A DNA stretch of 64,000 nt from DATFVJ01 sp963826515 (lineage in GTDB: Bacteria; Actinomycetota; Actinomycetes; Streptosporangiales; Streptosporangiaceae). Both the position numbers and the translations under genes were made by a program. The notes under the pieces were generated by a model. It saw only the letters and a list, made by a program, of their open reading frames with translations. It searched no databases and was not told the origin of the DNA. The stretch spans positions 62,001-126,000 of the forward strand of contig CAWGXI010000002.1 in the NCBI GenBank assembly GCA_963826515.1, written 5' to 3'. Within the stretch, counting starts at the first letter, position 1; each line of letters opens with the position of its first letter. Of the stretch, positions 34,896 to 44,792 are shown piece by piece.

Positions 34896-35313
34896 GCCGG
34901 GGCCGGGACACAAGACCACCCGAGCGGGGTTTCCGGCGTATCAGCGCGCAGATCGACTTTTCGGCACGGCGCTGACGGCCATTGAACAGACAAAGGCAGC
35001 CACGCCGAACGGCGGCGATGCGCGCTCTGCTCAACCGTCCGGCTGGTCACCCAGCGTGAGTTACTGCGTGGTTCGTTATCGTTGCGGTACCGCCGGAGCT
35101 GATCTGAGTGGCTGAGAGCAGCGTGGTGCGCGCGTGTGGTGGAGTGCGCAGGGAATTCAGGACAGGACGACAGAGCCGGCTGTCTCGACCGGCGCGGACG
35201 GCTCCGCAAAGCGTGGCACCGGATCCGCCTGACCGTTTAGGAGGTGAACGGCGGGTCATCGAGCTGCAGGCGCCTGGATCGTTGACGAGCAATGGCGCAG
35301 CAGGATAATCATC
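34896..35313. other. gene-free stretch upstream of the SDR gene
   Basis: 418 bp; frames are open on both strands but none has a credible start or resemblance. It should contain the promoter of the dehydrogenase gene; GGAGGTGA at about 35240 is not followed by a good frame. Confidence 0.4.
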
Positions 35314-36309
35314 ATGACTGTGGACTCATTCGCCGGGAAGCTCGCGGTGGTGACCGGCGGCGGCTCGGGCATGGGCCGCGAGCTTGCGCGCCAGCTGGCG
35401 GCGCAGGGATGCTCGGTCGCGGCATGCGACCTGAACGCCGACGCCGTCGCGCAGACCGCGGCCATGGCGCGGGCAGCCGCCCCGCCCGGGGTGCGGGTTA
35501 CCAGTCATGCCTGCGACGTCGCCGACGAGACGCAGGTCCTGCAGTTCCGCGACGAGCTTCTTGAGCAGCACTCCCGCGGTCACGTCGACCTGGTCTTCAG
35601 CAACGCGGGGATCGGCGGCGGCAGCAGCTTCATCAGCGACCCCCGCGAGGAGTGGGAGCGCACGTTCGCCATCGACTGGTGGGGCGTGTATCACTGCGCC
35701 CGCGCGTTCGTGCCGCTGCTCATCGAAAGCGGCGACGGTGTCCTGGTCAACACCAGCAGCGTCAACGGCTTTTGGGCGTCACTGGGCCCGGGCATGCCCA
35801 ACACCGCCTATGCCACGGCCAAGTTCGCCGTGAGGGGCTTCACCGAGGCGCTCATCGAGGACCTACGCGTCCACGCTCCCCATGTCCGGGTCGCCGTCGT
35901 GATGCCGGGGCATGTCGGCACTGACATCCTCGTGAACAGCTTCCGCGCCCGCGGCCTGCCGGACCCGGAGCACATGAGCGACGCTCAGATAAGGGAAGTG
36001 ATCCCCCGCGACGCGCAGGCCGGGCTGATCCGCGCCGGCGCGCTGGCCGAGGGCGCGTCAGCCGATGAGCTGCGCCAGATGCTCGTGCGGGCGAACACCG
36101 ACTTCCGTGACAACGCGCCGGTCAGCGCGGCCCAGGCGGCGACCGTCATCCTCGACGGGGTACGAGCCAGGGCCTGGCGGATCCTCATCGGCGAGGACGC
36201 CAAGATGATCGACGCGGCTGTGCGCGCCAAGCCCGAGGCCTCCTACGACTACACCGAGCTGTTCAGCGGACTAACCCAAGCGCCAGCAGCACCAACACCT
36301 GAGCAATAG
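35314..36309 (+). CDS. SDR-family NAD(P)-dependent oxidoreductase (331 aa)
   Basis: ATG 35314. Classical short-chain dehydrogenase: LAVVTGGGSGMGRELARQLA (TGxxxGxG cofactor loop), DLVFSNAGIGGG (NAG), NTSSVNGFWASLGPGMPNTA with catalytic Ser, YATAKFAVRGFTEALIEDLR (YxxxK), and MPGHVGTDI. An extra C-terminal segment of about 60 residues makes it longer than the usual 250. An Asp after the second strand (AACDLNADA) suggests NAD preference. Substrate unknown; no operon partner. Confidence 0.92.
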   Translation: MTVDSFAGKLAVVTGGGSGMGRELARQLAAQGCSVAACDLNADAVAQTAAMARAAAPPGVRVTSHACDVADETQVLQFRDELLEQHSRGHVDLVFSNAGIGGGSSFISDPREEWERTFAIDWWGVYHCARAFVPLLIESGDGVLVNTSSVNGFWASLGPGMPNTAYATAKFAVRGFTEALIEDLRVHAPHVRVAVVMPGHVGTDILVNSFRARGLPDPEHMSDAQIREVIPRDAQAGLIRAGALAEGASADELRQMLVRANTDFRDNAPVSAAQAATVILDGVRARAWRILIGEDAKMIDAAVRAKPEASYDYTELFSGLTQAPAAPTPEQ

Positions 36310-36465
36310 CAGCCAGCTCACCAGGACACCAGGTCACTCAGGAAGGCCAGTGGAGCGAGTGACCCGAGCCCAGGCCAACACCGTCGTGGCTGTCGGCGCC
36401 ATCACGTGCCCACCCAGATCACCCATTCCGGCGCGCCGCCGACGGCCGTCCGAACGGCTATGCCC

Positions 36466-37484
36466 AGCGCCCAGATCGCTGGCGGAGCTGAAGAAGATCA
36501 CCGGCGGTGCGAAGATCATGCTCGGGTCCGGCCGCGGCGGCGCCTACCCGCAGGTGTTCCGCTGCTGCCGCGAAGCGGCAGCGGACTGGATCACCTACCG
36601 GCGCGCCCCGCTGGCCCCCTGCGCCGCGGCGCCGCGGCGGTACTTCACCGGCCGGCCAGACGCGCCCGCCGAGTGCATCACCCTCGCCGACGAGACCGCC
36701 GGAATCGACGGCTACGGCGCGGCCCGGCAGCTGTCACTGTTCGAGGACGGATAGCTGAGGCTGCAGATCCTCACCAGCGACTTCTCCACCCCCGCGGCGG
36801 CGCTGGCGGCCTGGCTGCGCTGCCGGTGGCGGATCGAGAACGCCTTCAAGTACCTGTCCGCCCACCAAGGCATCGACTGGCTGTGCGACTACACCGCCAA
36901 GCTGATCGACGACGAGCGCATCGTGGACAACCCCGCCCGCAAGGCCGCGGGCAAGACAGTCAAGGCCGCCGAGGCCGGCCTCGCCGGCGCCGAGCGGGCC
37001 CTCGCCCAGCTACTGGCATCAGCGCTGACCGCCGCGCAGAAGAACAAGGCCATCCCGGCCGCCCAGGACGCCATCACCCGGGCGAAGCAGGCCGTGGCCG
37101 CCGCCCAGGCGGCCCGTGACGCGATCCCCGCCAAGATCGCTGGAACCAGGCGCGTCCCGGCGCGCAGCGCGCCCTCCTCCGCGCCCGCCACCGCGGCCTG
37201 CAGATGGTGCTGCGGCTGCTGGCCGCCAACGCCGAGCTGTGGCTCGCCGGGCGGCTGAACGCCTACCTGCGCGACCTGGACGAGTACCGGGCCATCACCC
37301 GCCACCTGCTCCACCAGCCCGGCCACATCGCTTACGACCACGGCGCGATCACCGTCACCCTCGACCCGCCCGCCAGCGCCCGCACCGGCCGGGCGCGCTG
37401 GCCTGCCTGATCGAGGAGCTCAACGCCACCCCGCCGCGGATGCCCGGCGACCCCCGGCCCATCACCTACCGCCTCGCCGCTTAG
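36466..37484 (+). pseudogene. decayed copy of the 750-aa transposase family
   Basis: The text parallels 6860-7835: KIMLGSGRGGAYPQVF then AADWITYRRAPLAP, ARQLSLFEDG (stop at 36752), then LAAWLRCRWRIENAFKYLSA in the next frame, an Ala-rich helical insert (AEAGLAGAERALAQLLASAL), MVLRLLAANAELWLAGRLNA, YLRDLDEYRAITRHLLHQPG and MPGDPRPITYRLAA. The N-terminal half is missing and there are a stop and several frameshifts. The homology establishes two copies of this family in the window and marks GRW-E-N-FKY as conserved. Confidence 0.8.
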
Positions 37485-37734
37485 TAGCTGACAGCCTTCA
37501 ACAACCTGCGCAGCGCAACTTCCGGAGGTCTGAGACTGTCCCGGCCTGTACGCGAAGCTCTGGAGCTCCGGCGAATTCTGCGGCGAGAAGCGCATCCACA
37601 GCGGCTCGCTCGCGCAGCGGAAGCGATCGGGTCACACTCATCACCTTGCTGTCAATTATTCGCTTCTGCCGCACCGGAGTGCGCGCGGTGACGTTGCGAG
37701 CGGGTGCGCCGCGGCCTAGCCGAGACTGCCCGCT

Positions 37735-38112
37735 CGCTGACGGCTGGGAAGGCGCGCCCGAACGAGGCCAGGCTTTTGAACGGCTCTCCCGACAGAACCC
37801 GGTCGGCGGGAAAGGGGAATGCTGTCACCCCCAGCACCAAGACGGCGAATGCTCCGGTGGCTTGCTCGTGAGAAATCCACATCCGCCGTAGGCACGGATC
37901 ACCACTTCACTGGTGTAGGCGCCGACGATCTTCCACCACAGCTACAGCCGCTTTTCTTCCAGCGGTCCCTCCGCGAGCAGGCTTGCGCACACGAGGTCCA
38001 GGTCCGCGAAGCTGTCGTGGGACCAGCCCAGGTGCCGACCGAAATCAACCGCCACGAGCGTCACGCACTCGGTGGCGATACGCGGCAGCGCGCCGGGGTC
38101 CGGCGTGGTCAT
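37735..38112 (-). pseudogene. conserved hypothetical protein, nonsense plus frameshift
   Basis: From ATG 38112: MTTPDPGALPRIATECVTLV, AVDFGRHLGWSHDSFADLDL, VCASLLAEGPLEEKRL. An in-frame TAG follows, then LWWKIVGAYTSEVVIRAYGG and, after a shift, FAVLVLGVTAFPFPADRVLS, GEPFKSLASFGRAF. The pattern (helical start, GAY-SEVVIRxYGG, then G-TAFP) is like DUF3806-type small proteins; the family is uncertain. Confidence 0.55.
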
Positions 38113-38383
38113 AACCGACGATCCTCCCACCCACCTGACACCGCAGAAGGCATCCGGCATCCGGTTCCGCCGCTGTGCGCGCGGGACGCGCGACCGTGCC
38201 GCTGTGAGGACGCGTAAACGTCCGCTCGTTCCTGGGTCGGTGCGGTCGTTCCACCGTGACTGGATGCGAGACTACGCCCAGAGCTGTGGCACGGTAGGTC
38301 GTGACAGCGAGGCTGAGGCGGAGCCGTCCGAAGCCGCTGTACCCGAGGGCGATGCGGGCGCTCCGCGGCGGTCGCGGCACCGG

Positions 38384-38833
38384 TCAGGAGGTCGCGTCCC
38401 TCACCAGCTCGGCGACCTTCTTCTCCACCATGGGGCTCCACTTCTTGAGCGCGTACGACACCGGCCACACGTCGCCGTCGTCGAGGTTCGCCGCGTCCTG
38501 GAAGCCCAGGGTCGAGTAGCGGTAGTTGAACTTGCCCGCGTTCTGGAAGAAGACGACGACCTTGCCGTCCGCGTTCGCGTAAGCGGGCATCCCGTACCAG
38601 GTCTTCGGCGACAACTCGGGGGCGGTCGCGGTCACCGTCACATGCACGCGCTCGGCTAGCGCACGATCCTCCGGTGCCATCTTCGCGATGCTGTCGAGGA
38701 CCGACTGCAGGCCGTCGGCCTGCTTGGCGCCCTTCTTGCCCTCGGCGCGCAACTCGGCGGCGCGCTCCTTCATCGCGGCACGCTCCTCGGCGCTGAAGCC
38801 GCCGGCCTCGGTCTTGGCATTGTTCGCGGGCAT
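38384..38833 (-). CDS. DUF1801/YdhG-like protein (149 aa)
   Basis: ATG 38833 is preceded by AGGAAAGGAAG. An N-terminal charged helix (FSAEERAAMKERAAELRAEG, KKGAKQADGLQ) leads to the DUF1801 fold: VLDSIAKMAPEDRALAERVH, TAPELSPKTWYGMPAYANAD, GKVVVFFQNAGKFNYRYSTL, GFQDAANLDDGDVWPVSYAL. The WYGMPAY motif is diagnostic. Length and start are normal. Function of the family is unclear (iron-chaperone-like fold). Confidence 0.86.
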   Translation of the reverse strand: MPANNAKTEAGGFSAEERAAMKERAAELRAEGKKGAKQADGLQSVLDSIAKMAPEDRALAERVHVTVTATAPELSPKTWYGMPAYANADGKVVVFFQNAGKFNYRYSTLGFQDAANLDDGDVWPVSYALKKWSPMVEKKVAELVRDATS

Positions 38834-39004
38834 TCTCGGGCTTCCTTTCCTGACGCTCAGGGGCTCGGTGTCATGCCGGCCTTCCACCGAAAGACTAGGC
38901 CCGACCACACCGTGGCGCTTCTCGGTTCCTGATCGGATCGGGGCCCAGCCGAGGCGCTCGAGTAGCGGCCCCCTTCCACTGACCGAACCCCGGATCTGCC
39001 GCGC

Positions 39005-39345
39005 CTAGTGCGCGACCTCGTCGATGATGATCAGCGGGTGGCGGCCGCGGTTGCGCAGCTCGTCGTGCAGCCGGCCGGCGTGGCGCTGAGCCGGGTGACG
39101 GCTTCGGTCAGGGCCAGTGCGGCGCGCTCGGCATCGGTGAAGTACGGCGCTTCCCGCCATGCCAGCCACGGTGAACAGCCGCTCGTCGGTCTCCCCGGCC
39201 AGAATGTAGTTCGGATGGGCGGTGAGGCAGATGCGGCTGGCGACCGTCGTCAGCCAGGCGCCGGGGGATTCGATGGCGTCCCGCTGCTGACCGGGCATGG
39301 CGTACCAGCGGGCGTAGGTCTCCTGTACGGCATCCGGAACCGGTG
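39005..39345 (-). pseudogene. mosaic of sigma-factor, CMD and IstB fragments
   Basis: Three unrelated remnants within 341 bp on one strand. 39345-39230: DAVQETYARWYAMPGQQRDA, SPGAWLTTVASRICL, region 2 of a SigJ-type ECF sigma factor. 39196-39075: GETDERLFTVAG and in another frame YFTDAERAALALTEAVTRLS, a carboxymuconolactone-decarboxylase/AhpD-like protein. 39070-39005: LHDELRNRGRHPLIIIDEVA, the Walker B region of an IstB helper ATPase. None is functional. Confidence 0.68.
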
Positions 39346-39665
39346 CTCACGCTGTGGCCGGCAGGCCCGCTGGCGGGGACAGCGAGGAGGGCGCCGCCGC
39401 TGGCGGGCGCTGGATGCGGGCACGCTGGCCTGCTACCTGGAGGCGGAGGCGCCGCGGATGACCTGCCAAGTTCATGGGGTGGTGGTGGCGGCGGTGCCAT
39501 GGGCCCGGGCCGGGTCGCGGCCACGGCCACGTTCGAGGACCAAACGGAGTGGCTGTGCGCGCCAAGACCTGGACGAGGCGACGCGGCTGCTGCGCACGAC
39601 CTGGCGGTCGCTGCAGGCCATCGTGGAGCGCGTGGTGACCGAGCTGGCCGATAGGGCACGTCAGC
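39338..39665 (+). pseudogene. ISL3 transposase N-terminal fragment
   Basis: RNRCSRCGRQARWRGQRGGR gives the zinc ribbon, then RRWRALDAGTLACYLEAEAP, RMTCQVHGVVVAAVPWA, LDEATRLLRTTWRSLQAIVE and RVVTELADRA, closely like residues 40-135 of the ISL3 transposase at 3894-4831. It ends before the DDE core. It abuts the mosaic remnant on the other strand. Confidence 0.78.
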
Positions 39666-39752
39666 AGATAGGTGATCTTGAGCAGCATCCGGCCAGCCAA
39701 CCATCACCGCGTCAGGCCTGCTGGTAATAGCCCAGGTCAGCTGAGCAATCGA

Positions 39753-40060
39753 TTATTCGAGCGGGCACACGTCTACGATCAGCAGGCCACGGGCCGCGTT
39801 CCTGCTCAGCGCCAGCTGTAGCGGCCGGCACGGGCGGCGCCACGGGCCGCCCTGATCCTCGACGCCGAGCCGCACCGGCCGCCCGGTGGTCACCTCGGCA
39901 TGCACGCTGAACCGCCCGCCCGGCGTCCCGCTGCGGGAATGCTGCACGGCGTGGGCCGCCAGTGCGCCCGCTGCCATATCCGCTGCCATGTCCGCGGTCA
40001 GCTGCGGACGCAGGAAGACAGACCGCCTGGAACCTCCGGGTACAAGCAGCGCCTATGGCC
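39753..40060 (-). pseudogene. RsbW-like HATPase fragment
   Basis: VFLRPQLTADMAADMAAGAL, AAHAVQHSRSGTPGGRFSVH (N-box, with Asn replaced by His in AAHAVQHS), RPVRLGVEDQGGPW (G1 box) and RGLLIVDVC. This resembles the short ATP-binding anti-sigma/serine-kinase proteins abundant in actinomycetes. The N-terminal half is missing and the N-box Asn is lost, so probably inactive. Confidence 0.6.
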
Positions 40061-40202
40061 AATCCGCGTTGCAGGTCACCTGTGATGCAACCTCGTCCGG
40101 CGGAGCGTCTGAGGCCGGAGCGATGATTTTCTCCAGGCGGCGATGTCATAGTGCCTGGGTGAGTGTGACGGCGAGGGCCAGCGCAGGCAAGGAGGCTGGG
40201 TA

Positions 40203-41372
40203 ATGGGTTCGGCAACCGGGCTGACGGCGGCAGGGGTGGAACGGCTGCATGCGGCGGCCGAGCGTCACGTGGGCGAGGAGAAGGTCCCGGGCCTGGTGGC
40301 GCTGGTGGCCTGTGGCAGCCAGGTGCACGCCGAGGCGCTGGGAAGGCTAGCGGCGGGCGGGTCTCCGGTGGCCCGTGACTCGATCTTCCGGATCGCTTCG
40401 ACGACTAAGCCGATTACGGCGGCCGCGACGCTCGCCGTGGCCGCCGAGGGGCTGATCGGGTTGGACGAGCCGGTCGACCGGCTGCTGCCCGAGCTGACCG
40501 GCCGCAGGGTGCTGCGCCGGATGGATGGCCCGTTGGATGATACCGTGCGGGCGGCCCGTGCGATCACTGTCCGCGATCTGCTAACGTTCACGTTCGGTTT
40601 CGGCATGGTGGGCGAGATGTTCGCCTCGCCCAAGCCGTGGCCGGTCGTGGCGGCCACCGGTGAGCTGCGGCTGGCGACGATCGGCCCGCCCGATCCGCCC
40701 GTGCCGCCGGACCCAGACACCTGGATCGCGGCCCTCGGCAGCCTGCCGCTGCTCGCCCAGCCCGGCGAGCGCTGGATGTACAACACCGGCGCCCAGGTGC
40801 TGGGCGTGCTGGCGGCGCGGGCGGCCGGGCAGCCGTTCAGCGAGGTGCTCAAAACCCGGATCTTCGGGCCGCTCGGCATGCCCGACACCGGATTCTGGAC
40901 CACGGATAGCCACCGTCTCGCCACGGCCTACCAGCCCACCCCGGACGGGCTGGCGGTGCTCGATGAGCCCGGCGGCAAGTGGAGCCGCCCGCCGGAGTTC
41001 GGTGACGGAGCGGCCGGGCTGGTGTCCACCGCCGACGACCTGCTCGCCTTCGCCCGGATGCTGCTTGGCGGCGGGGCGCCGGTCCTGCCTGCCGACGCGG
41101 TGCGGGCCATGACCACCGACCAGCTGACCCCGGCGCAAAGGGCCCGCGGGGGCCTTCTGCCAGGGTTCTTCCACGGCCGTTCGTGGGGGTTCTGCCAGGC
41201 GGTCTACGACAGCGGCGCGTTCGGCTGGGACGGCGGACTGGGCACGTCCTGGCTAGTTGACCCGTCCCAGGACCTGACCGTCATCGTGCTCACCCAGCGC
41301 ATGTTCGAAAGCCCAGACCCACCGCAGGTCCACCGCGACATCCAGGCCGCGGCCTACGCAGCACTGGCCTGA
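40203..41372 (+). CDS. beta-lactamase/serine hydrolase family protein (class C-like)
   Basis: ATG 40203 after GGAGGCTGGGTA. 389 residues, cytosolic-looking (no signal peptide). IFRIASTTKPITAAATLAVA holds the SxxK nucleophile motif (STTK), RWMYNTGAQVLGVLAARAAG the YxN equivalent (YNT), and SGAFGWDGGLGTSWLVDP the position of the HxG/KTG box, here WDGG. RIFGPLGMPDTGF and DGAAGLVSTADDLLAFARML are typical of the EstB/6-aminohexanoate hydrolase branch. Likely an esterase or amidase rather than a resistance enzyme. Intact, single-gene unit. Confidence 0.9.
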   Translation: MGSATGLTAAGVERLHAAAERHVGEEKVPGLVALVACGSQVHAEALGRLAAGGSPVARDSIFRIASTTKPITAAATLAVAAEGLIGLDEPVDRLLPELTGRRVLRRMDGPLDDTVRAARAITVRDLLTFTFGFGMVGEMFASPKPWPVVAATGELRLATIGPPDPPVPPDPDTWIAALGSLPLLAQPGERWMYNTGAQVLGVLAARAAGQPFSEVLKTRIFGPLGMPDTGFWTTDSHRLATAYQPTPDGLAVLDEPGGKWSRPPEFGDGAAGLVSTADDLLAFARMLLGGGAPVLPADAVRAMTTDQLTPAQRARGGLLPGFFHGRSWGFCQAVYDSGAFGWDGGLGTSWLVDPSQDLTVIVLTQRMFESPDPPQVHRDIQAAAYAALA

Positions 41373-41575
41373 GACCCGAGGACAGCATGCACGCGGGCTG
41401 CCCGCCCCAGGCCAGGCTATGCTCGCAGGCCGTCCCAGGGCTGACCGCCGCGACCGCAGAGCGTCGGCAGACATGACGCGAAGCCGCCGATCTGGGCGGT
41501 CATCCGTCGGCTGGTGCCACCTGTGCGCCCGCTCATATCTGGCCTACGCGCAGGCGGTCTAGGAAATGGCGGTGC

Positions 41576-42040
41576 ATGCATGACCGCCGCTCAGCGGGCG
41601 TCGAGGAAAAGTGTGATCAACGCGAACACCGCCCCCAGGAATTCCCGCGCACCGGCAAAAGGGTGACCGGTCACCCGCACCGCTATGGCTACAGCGCCGT
41701 GATCGGCGCAGCCGGCCACGCCACGGTCTCACCCAGCGGCGATTTCGCCGACGAGGCGTTCAGCAACGCACTGCTCAAACATGACCTCACCGCGGGCACC
41801 GTGCAGGCACACGAATTCGGCAAAGACGCCACCGCGGGCGAAGGGGTCTTCGCCCCCACCGCACCGGACGCCGACGAAGACGACGGCTACGTCATGGCCT
41901 ACATCCACAACCCCGACCGCGGCCCTGCCGGCCTGGTCATCCTCGCCGCCCAAGACTTCACCGCCGAACCCATCGCCCGCGTCCACCTGCCAGCCCGCAT
42001 CCCGCTCGGCTTCCGCGGCAGCTGGATCGCCGACCAGTAG
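41576..42040 (+). pseudogene. carotenoid oxygenase C-terminal fragment
   Basis: PHRYGYSAVIG, FSNALLKHDLTAGTVQAHEF, GEGVFAPTAPDADEDDGYVM, AYIHNPDRGPAGLVILAAQD and FTAEPIARVHLPARIPLGFR are the last beta-propeller blades of RPE65-type carotenoid cleavage oxygenases, including the last metal-ligand region near the C-terminus (LPARIPxGFRGSW). The first 350 or so residues with three iron-binding His are missing; the first 30 codons here are unrelated. Confidence 0.75.
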
Positions 42041-42079
42041 ACCCCGGGCGATTCCGGGCGTTCCTGCGCTCTGACGGGA

Positions 42080-43368
42080 AGTCACCGGGGAAGTGGTACT
42101 CGAACCAGCCGGCGTTCTCGAACGGATAGTGCACCTGCGCGAATGACATTGAGCCGGACTCGAACCAGCAGCCGAGCACGTCGGTGACCCGGCGCATGAC
42201 CGACTGGCCGGACGGGTCGTCCGGGTTGGGACGGGTAAGCTCGTCGATGGCCGGACGGTGCAGGTCAGTTACCTCGACGCCGAAGTCTGTCCGCAGTTCG
42301 GCCAGCGAGCCGTACACGTCGATCCGCGGGAACTGCGGGTTGTCCGACTTCCACACCGGGATGGGGCTGCCCCAGAACCGGTTGCGGCTGATCGACAAGT
42401 CGCGGGTGTTCTCCAGCCACTTGCCGAACTGGCCGTGCTTAACGTGCTCGGGCACCCAGGTGATCTGCTCGTTCAGGTCGAGCATCCGGTCCCTGATGGT
42501 CGTGGTCGCGACGAACCACGACGAGACCGCCATTTAGATCAGCGGCTTCCGGCATCGCCAGCAGTGGGAGTAGGAGTGGTCGTAGGTCTCACGGCGCAGC
42601 AGGTCGGTGCTCTCGGTCGTCGCGCCAGCCGACGCGCCACGGTCGCCCGCGTCCAGCCCGTTCGTCCCTTCACCGAAGCCCGGCGCGATGTGCACCACGC
42701 CGGTGCCGTCGCAGACGCATCTGGTAGACGTCCTCGTCCATTCGCAGTTCGTGCGCGGACAACGGGGTCTCGTCGTTCCAGCAGTACGGCAGGCAGCGGG
42801 AAACCCTCGTACGCCAGCCCTTTGTCCTACAGCTGCCTGAACGCCCAGATAACGCTCTCCATGTAGGTCAGATCGAGCGTCTTGTAGTCGCGGTCGTAGT
42901 CGACCCAGCGAGCCTGCCGGGTGACGTAGTCGCGCCACACCTTCCGATAGCGCAGCACCGACTCGCGGCATGCATCGTTGAACTTCGCGATGCCGAGCTG
43001 CCCGATATCTTCCTTGGTCCTGATACCGAGCTGGTTCATCGCCTCCAGCTCTGCGGGCAGGCCGTGGGTGTCCCAGCCGAACCGGCGCTGGACCCGCTTC
43101 CGCCGCATGGTCTGATACCGCGGGATCAGATCCTTGACGTAGCCGGTGAGCAGGTGCCCGTTATGCGGCAGGCCATTCGCGAACGGCGGCCCGCCGTAAA
43201 GACGAACTCGTTAGCACCATTCTCGCCTGCAGGGCGATTGTGCACCGACGCCAGGAACGTGTCGTCCGCCGCCCAGAATCCGAGCACCCGTTCCTCGACC
43301 TCGGGGAAACGCGGGCTGGCCGGCACGCCGACGGGGTTCCCGCCGGCTGACACCTTGGGATAGGTCAT
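42080..43368 (-). pseudogene. ileS: isoleucyl-tRNA synthetase, truncated and frameshifted
   Basis: From ATG 43368: MTYPKVSAGGNPVGVPASPR, FPEVEERVLGFWAADDTFLA. After a shift near 43197 comes GLPHNGHLLTGYVKD with the HIGH-type signature (HNGH), then RRFGWDTHGLPAELEAMNQL, YVTRQARWVDYDRDYKTLDL and TYMESVIWAFRQL. Further shifts and stops precede the editing/core boundary, where WVPEHVKHGQFGKWLENTRD, LSISRNRFWGSPIPVWKSDN and RRVTDVLGCWFESGSMSFAQ are read. It ends at about 42080 before the KMSKS region, against the carotenoid oxygenase remnant. Presumably a redundant second copy. Confidence 0.88.
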
Positions 43369-43500
43369 CGGTGATCCTTCGCGGTCGGTCGGCGCGAGTC
43401 ACGAGGACGACATCGCCCGGGCACTGGCCCGTGCCGTTTGGTCATGGTGGCAGGCGGTACCGGGTCAACGGCCTGGCGATTGTCCCGGTCATCAGGAAGG

Positions 43501-44046
43501 TCAGGACCGCCATTTGATGGAGCAGCCCATGCTGGGCCGGTGCGGCTCGGGCACCGGCTGGCCGGCCAGGGTCAGCTCGATGGCCGCGCGGAGCAGCTCG
43601 CCGGTGACCGGCTTGCCGTTACCGGGTGTGGACTGGTCGAACGCGCCGCGGTAGGCCAGCCGGCGCGCGCTGTCGTAGAGGAAGAAGTCCGGCGTGCAGG
43701 CGGCGTGGTAGGCGCGGCCGACCTTCTGGTCGGCGTCGACCAGGTACGGGAAAAGCCAGCCAGCGCGCCGGGCCTGCCCGGCAAGCTCGTGCGGCCGGTC
43801 GTCGGGGTAAGCATCGGCGTCGTTGGTGCAGATGCCCACGACGGCCAGGTCAGGGTAGTGCGACAGCAGCGTGCCCAGCGCGGTCTCGACGTGGCGGACA
43901 TAGGGACAGTGGTTGCACAAGAAGGCAACCAGCAATGCGGGCGCGGCGGTGAAGTCGTCGCGGCCTGCCACTGTGCCGCTGGTGTCCGGAAGGGTGAAGC
44001 CGGGCGCCTGCGTGCCGAGCGGGACCATCAACGACGAGACAGCCAT
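43501..44046 (-). CDS. thioredoxin-fold redoxin (AhpC/TSA-like), 181 aa
   Basis: ATG 44046. MVPLGTQAPGFTLPDTSGTV gives the peroxiredoxin-type start; LLVAFLCNHCPYVRHVETAL holds the CxxC active site (CNHC) with cis-Pro-like TPDFFLYD later; VVGICTNDADAYPDDRPHEL and AGWLFPYLVDADQKVGRAYH match the thioredoxin family protein group found widely in bacteria. No signal peptide, so cytoplasmic. Stand-alone, intact. Confidence 0.86.
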   Translation of the reverse strand: MAVSSLMVPLGTQAPGFTLPDTSGTVAGRDDFTAAPALLVAFLCNHCPYVRHVETALGTLLSHYPDLAVVGICTNDADAYPDDRPHELAGQARRAGWLFPYLVDADQKVGRAYHAACTPDFFLYDSARRLAYRGAFDQSTPGNGKPVTGELLRAAIELTLAGQPVPEPHRPSMGCSIKWRS

Positions 44047-44269
44047 ACCGGAACCCTATCCGCGTCCCGCGCGGCAACCGCGCTGGCATCCCTGCCGATC
44101 ACCTTGATCTGCGCGCGGACGGCACCGTGATGCAAAGCTTGCAGCCCAGCATCGGCGCAGGTGCGGTCCCGGCGCCAGGAAACGGTAACTGACCGCGGCA
44201 CGCTGCGTGAACGTGCGGCTCCCCAATCACGGAAGGTCCGCAGCCCGGCTCGGCGTACGGCTCATGGGA

Positions 44270-44560
44270 AACTGGGCCGAGTCGTGGGACGGGACGGCAG
44301 ATTCCTCTTCAACGCGGTCTCGATGTGGGAGGACCCGGCCGTGGCCGATCCGAACGTCTCGTGGGCGCGAGCCTTCCACGATGCAATGCGGCCCTTCGCG
44401 ACTGGCGGGGCGTACCTGGACTTCCTCTCCGAGGAAGGTGACGAGCGGATCAGAGCCGGGTACGGCGCCGGCAAGTTCGCCCGGCTGGCCCAGATCAAGG
44501 CTCGGTACGACCCCGAGAACCTCTTCCGTCTCAATCAGAACATCCCTCCCGCGAGGTTAG
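44270..44560 (+). pseudogene. FAD-linked oxidase, BBE C-terminal fragment
   Basis: FLFNAVSMWEDPAVADPNVS, WARAFHDAMRPFATGGAYLD, FLSEEGDERIRAGYGAGKFA and RLAQIKARYDPENLFRLNQN form the C-terminal BBE domain of a berberine-bridge-type oxidase, with the flavin domain missing. It is a different gene from the intact oxidase at 32395-34020, whose tail differs. Confidence 0.78.
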
Positions 44561-44792
44561 CCGCATTCGACGTTGGCCACCTAACGCGCGTCGCTAACTT
44601 GAATCGGATTACGCGGCGCGCGGCCCGACATGTGGGCGATGGCCGCGGCCACGCCCGCCGATTGCGAGCGACATCGCCAGGCGTAGTCCTTCAACGAGCC
44701 CCGCGTTCGGCCCGAGCTCGCGCCGTTCAGCCAGGAGCGTACCGGCCCTTGAGCAGGATGATCGCCTACGCCACCGGCTGCGGCGACAGCGG

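Noticed and set aside
43369..43440. Possible T-box leader upstream of the ileS remnant (GGTACCGCC on the minus strand)
   Set aside because: Actinobacterial ileS genes often have T-boxes, but the core motif here is partial and no specifier stem or anti-sequestrator could be recognised.
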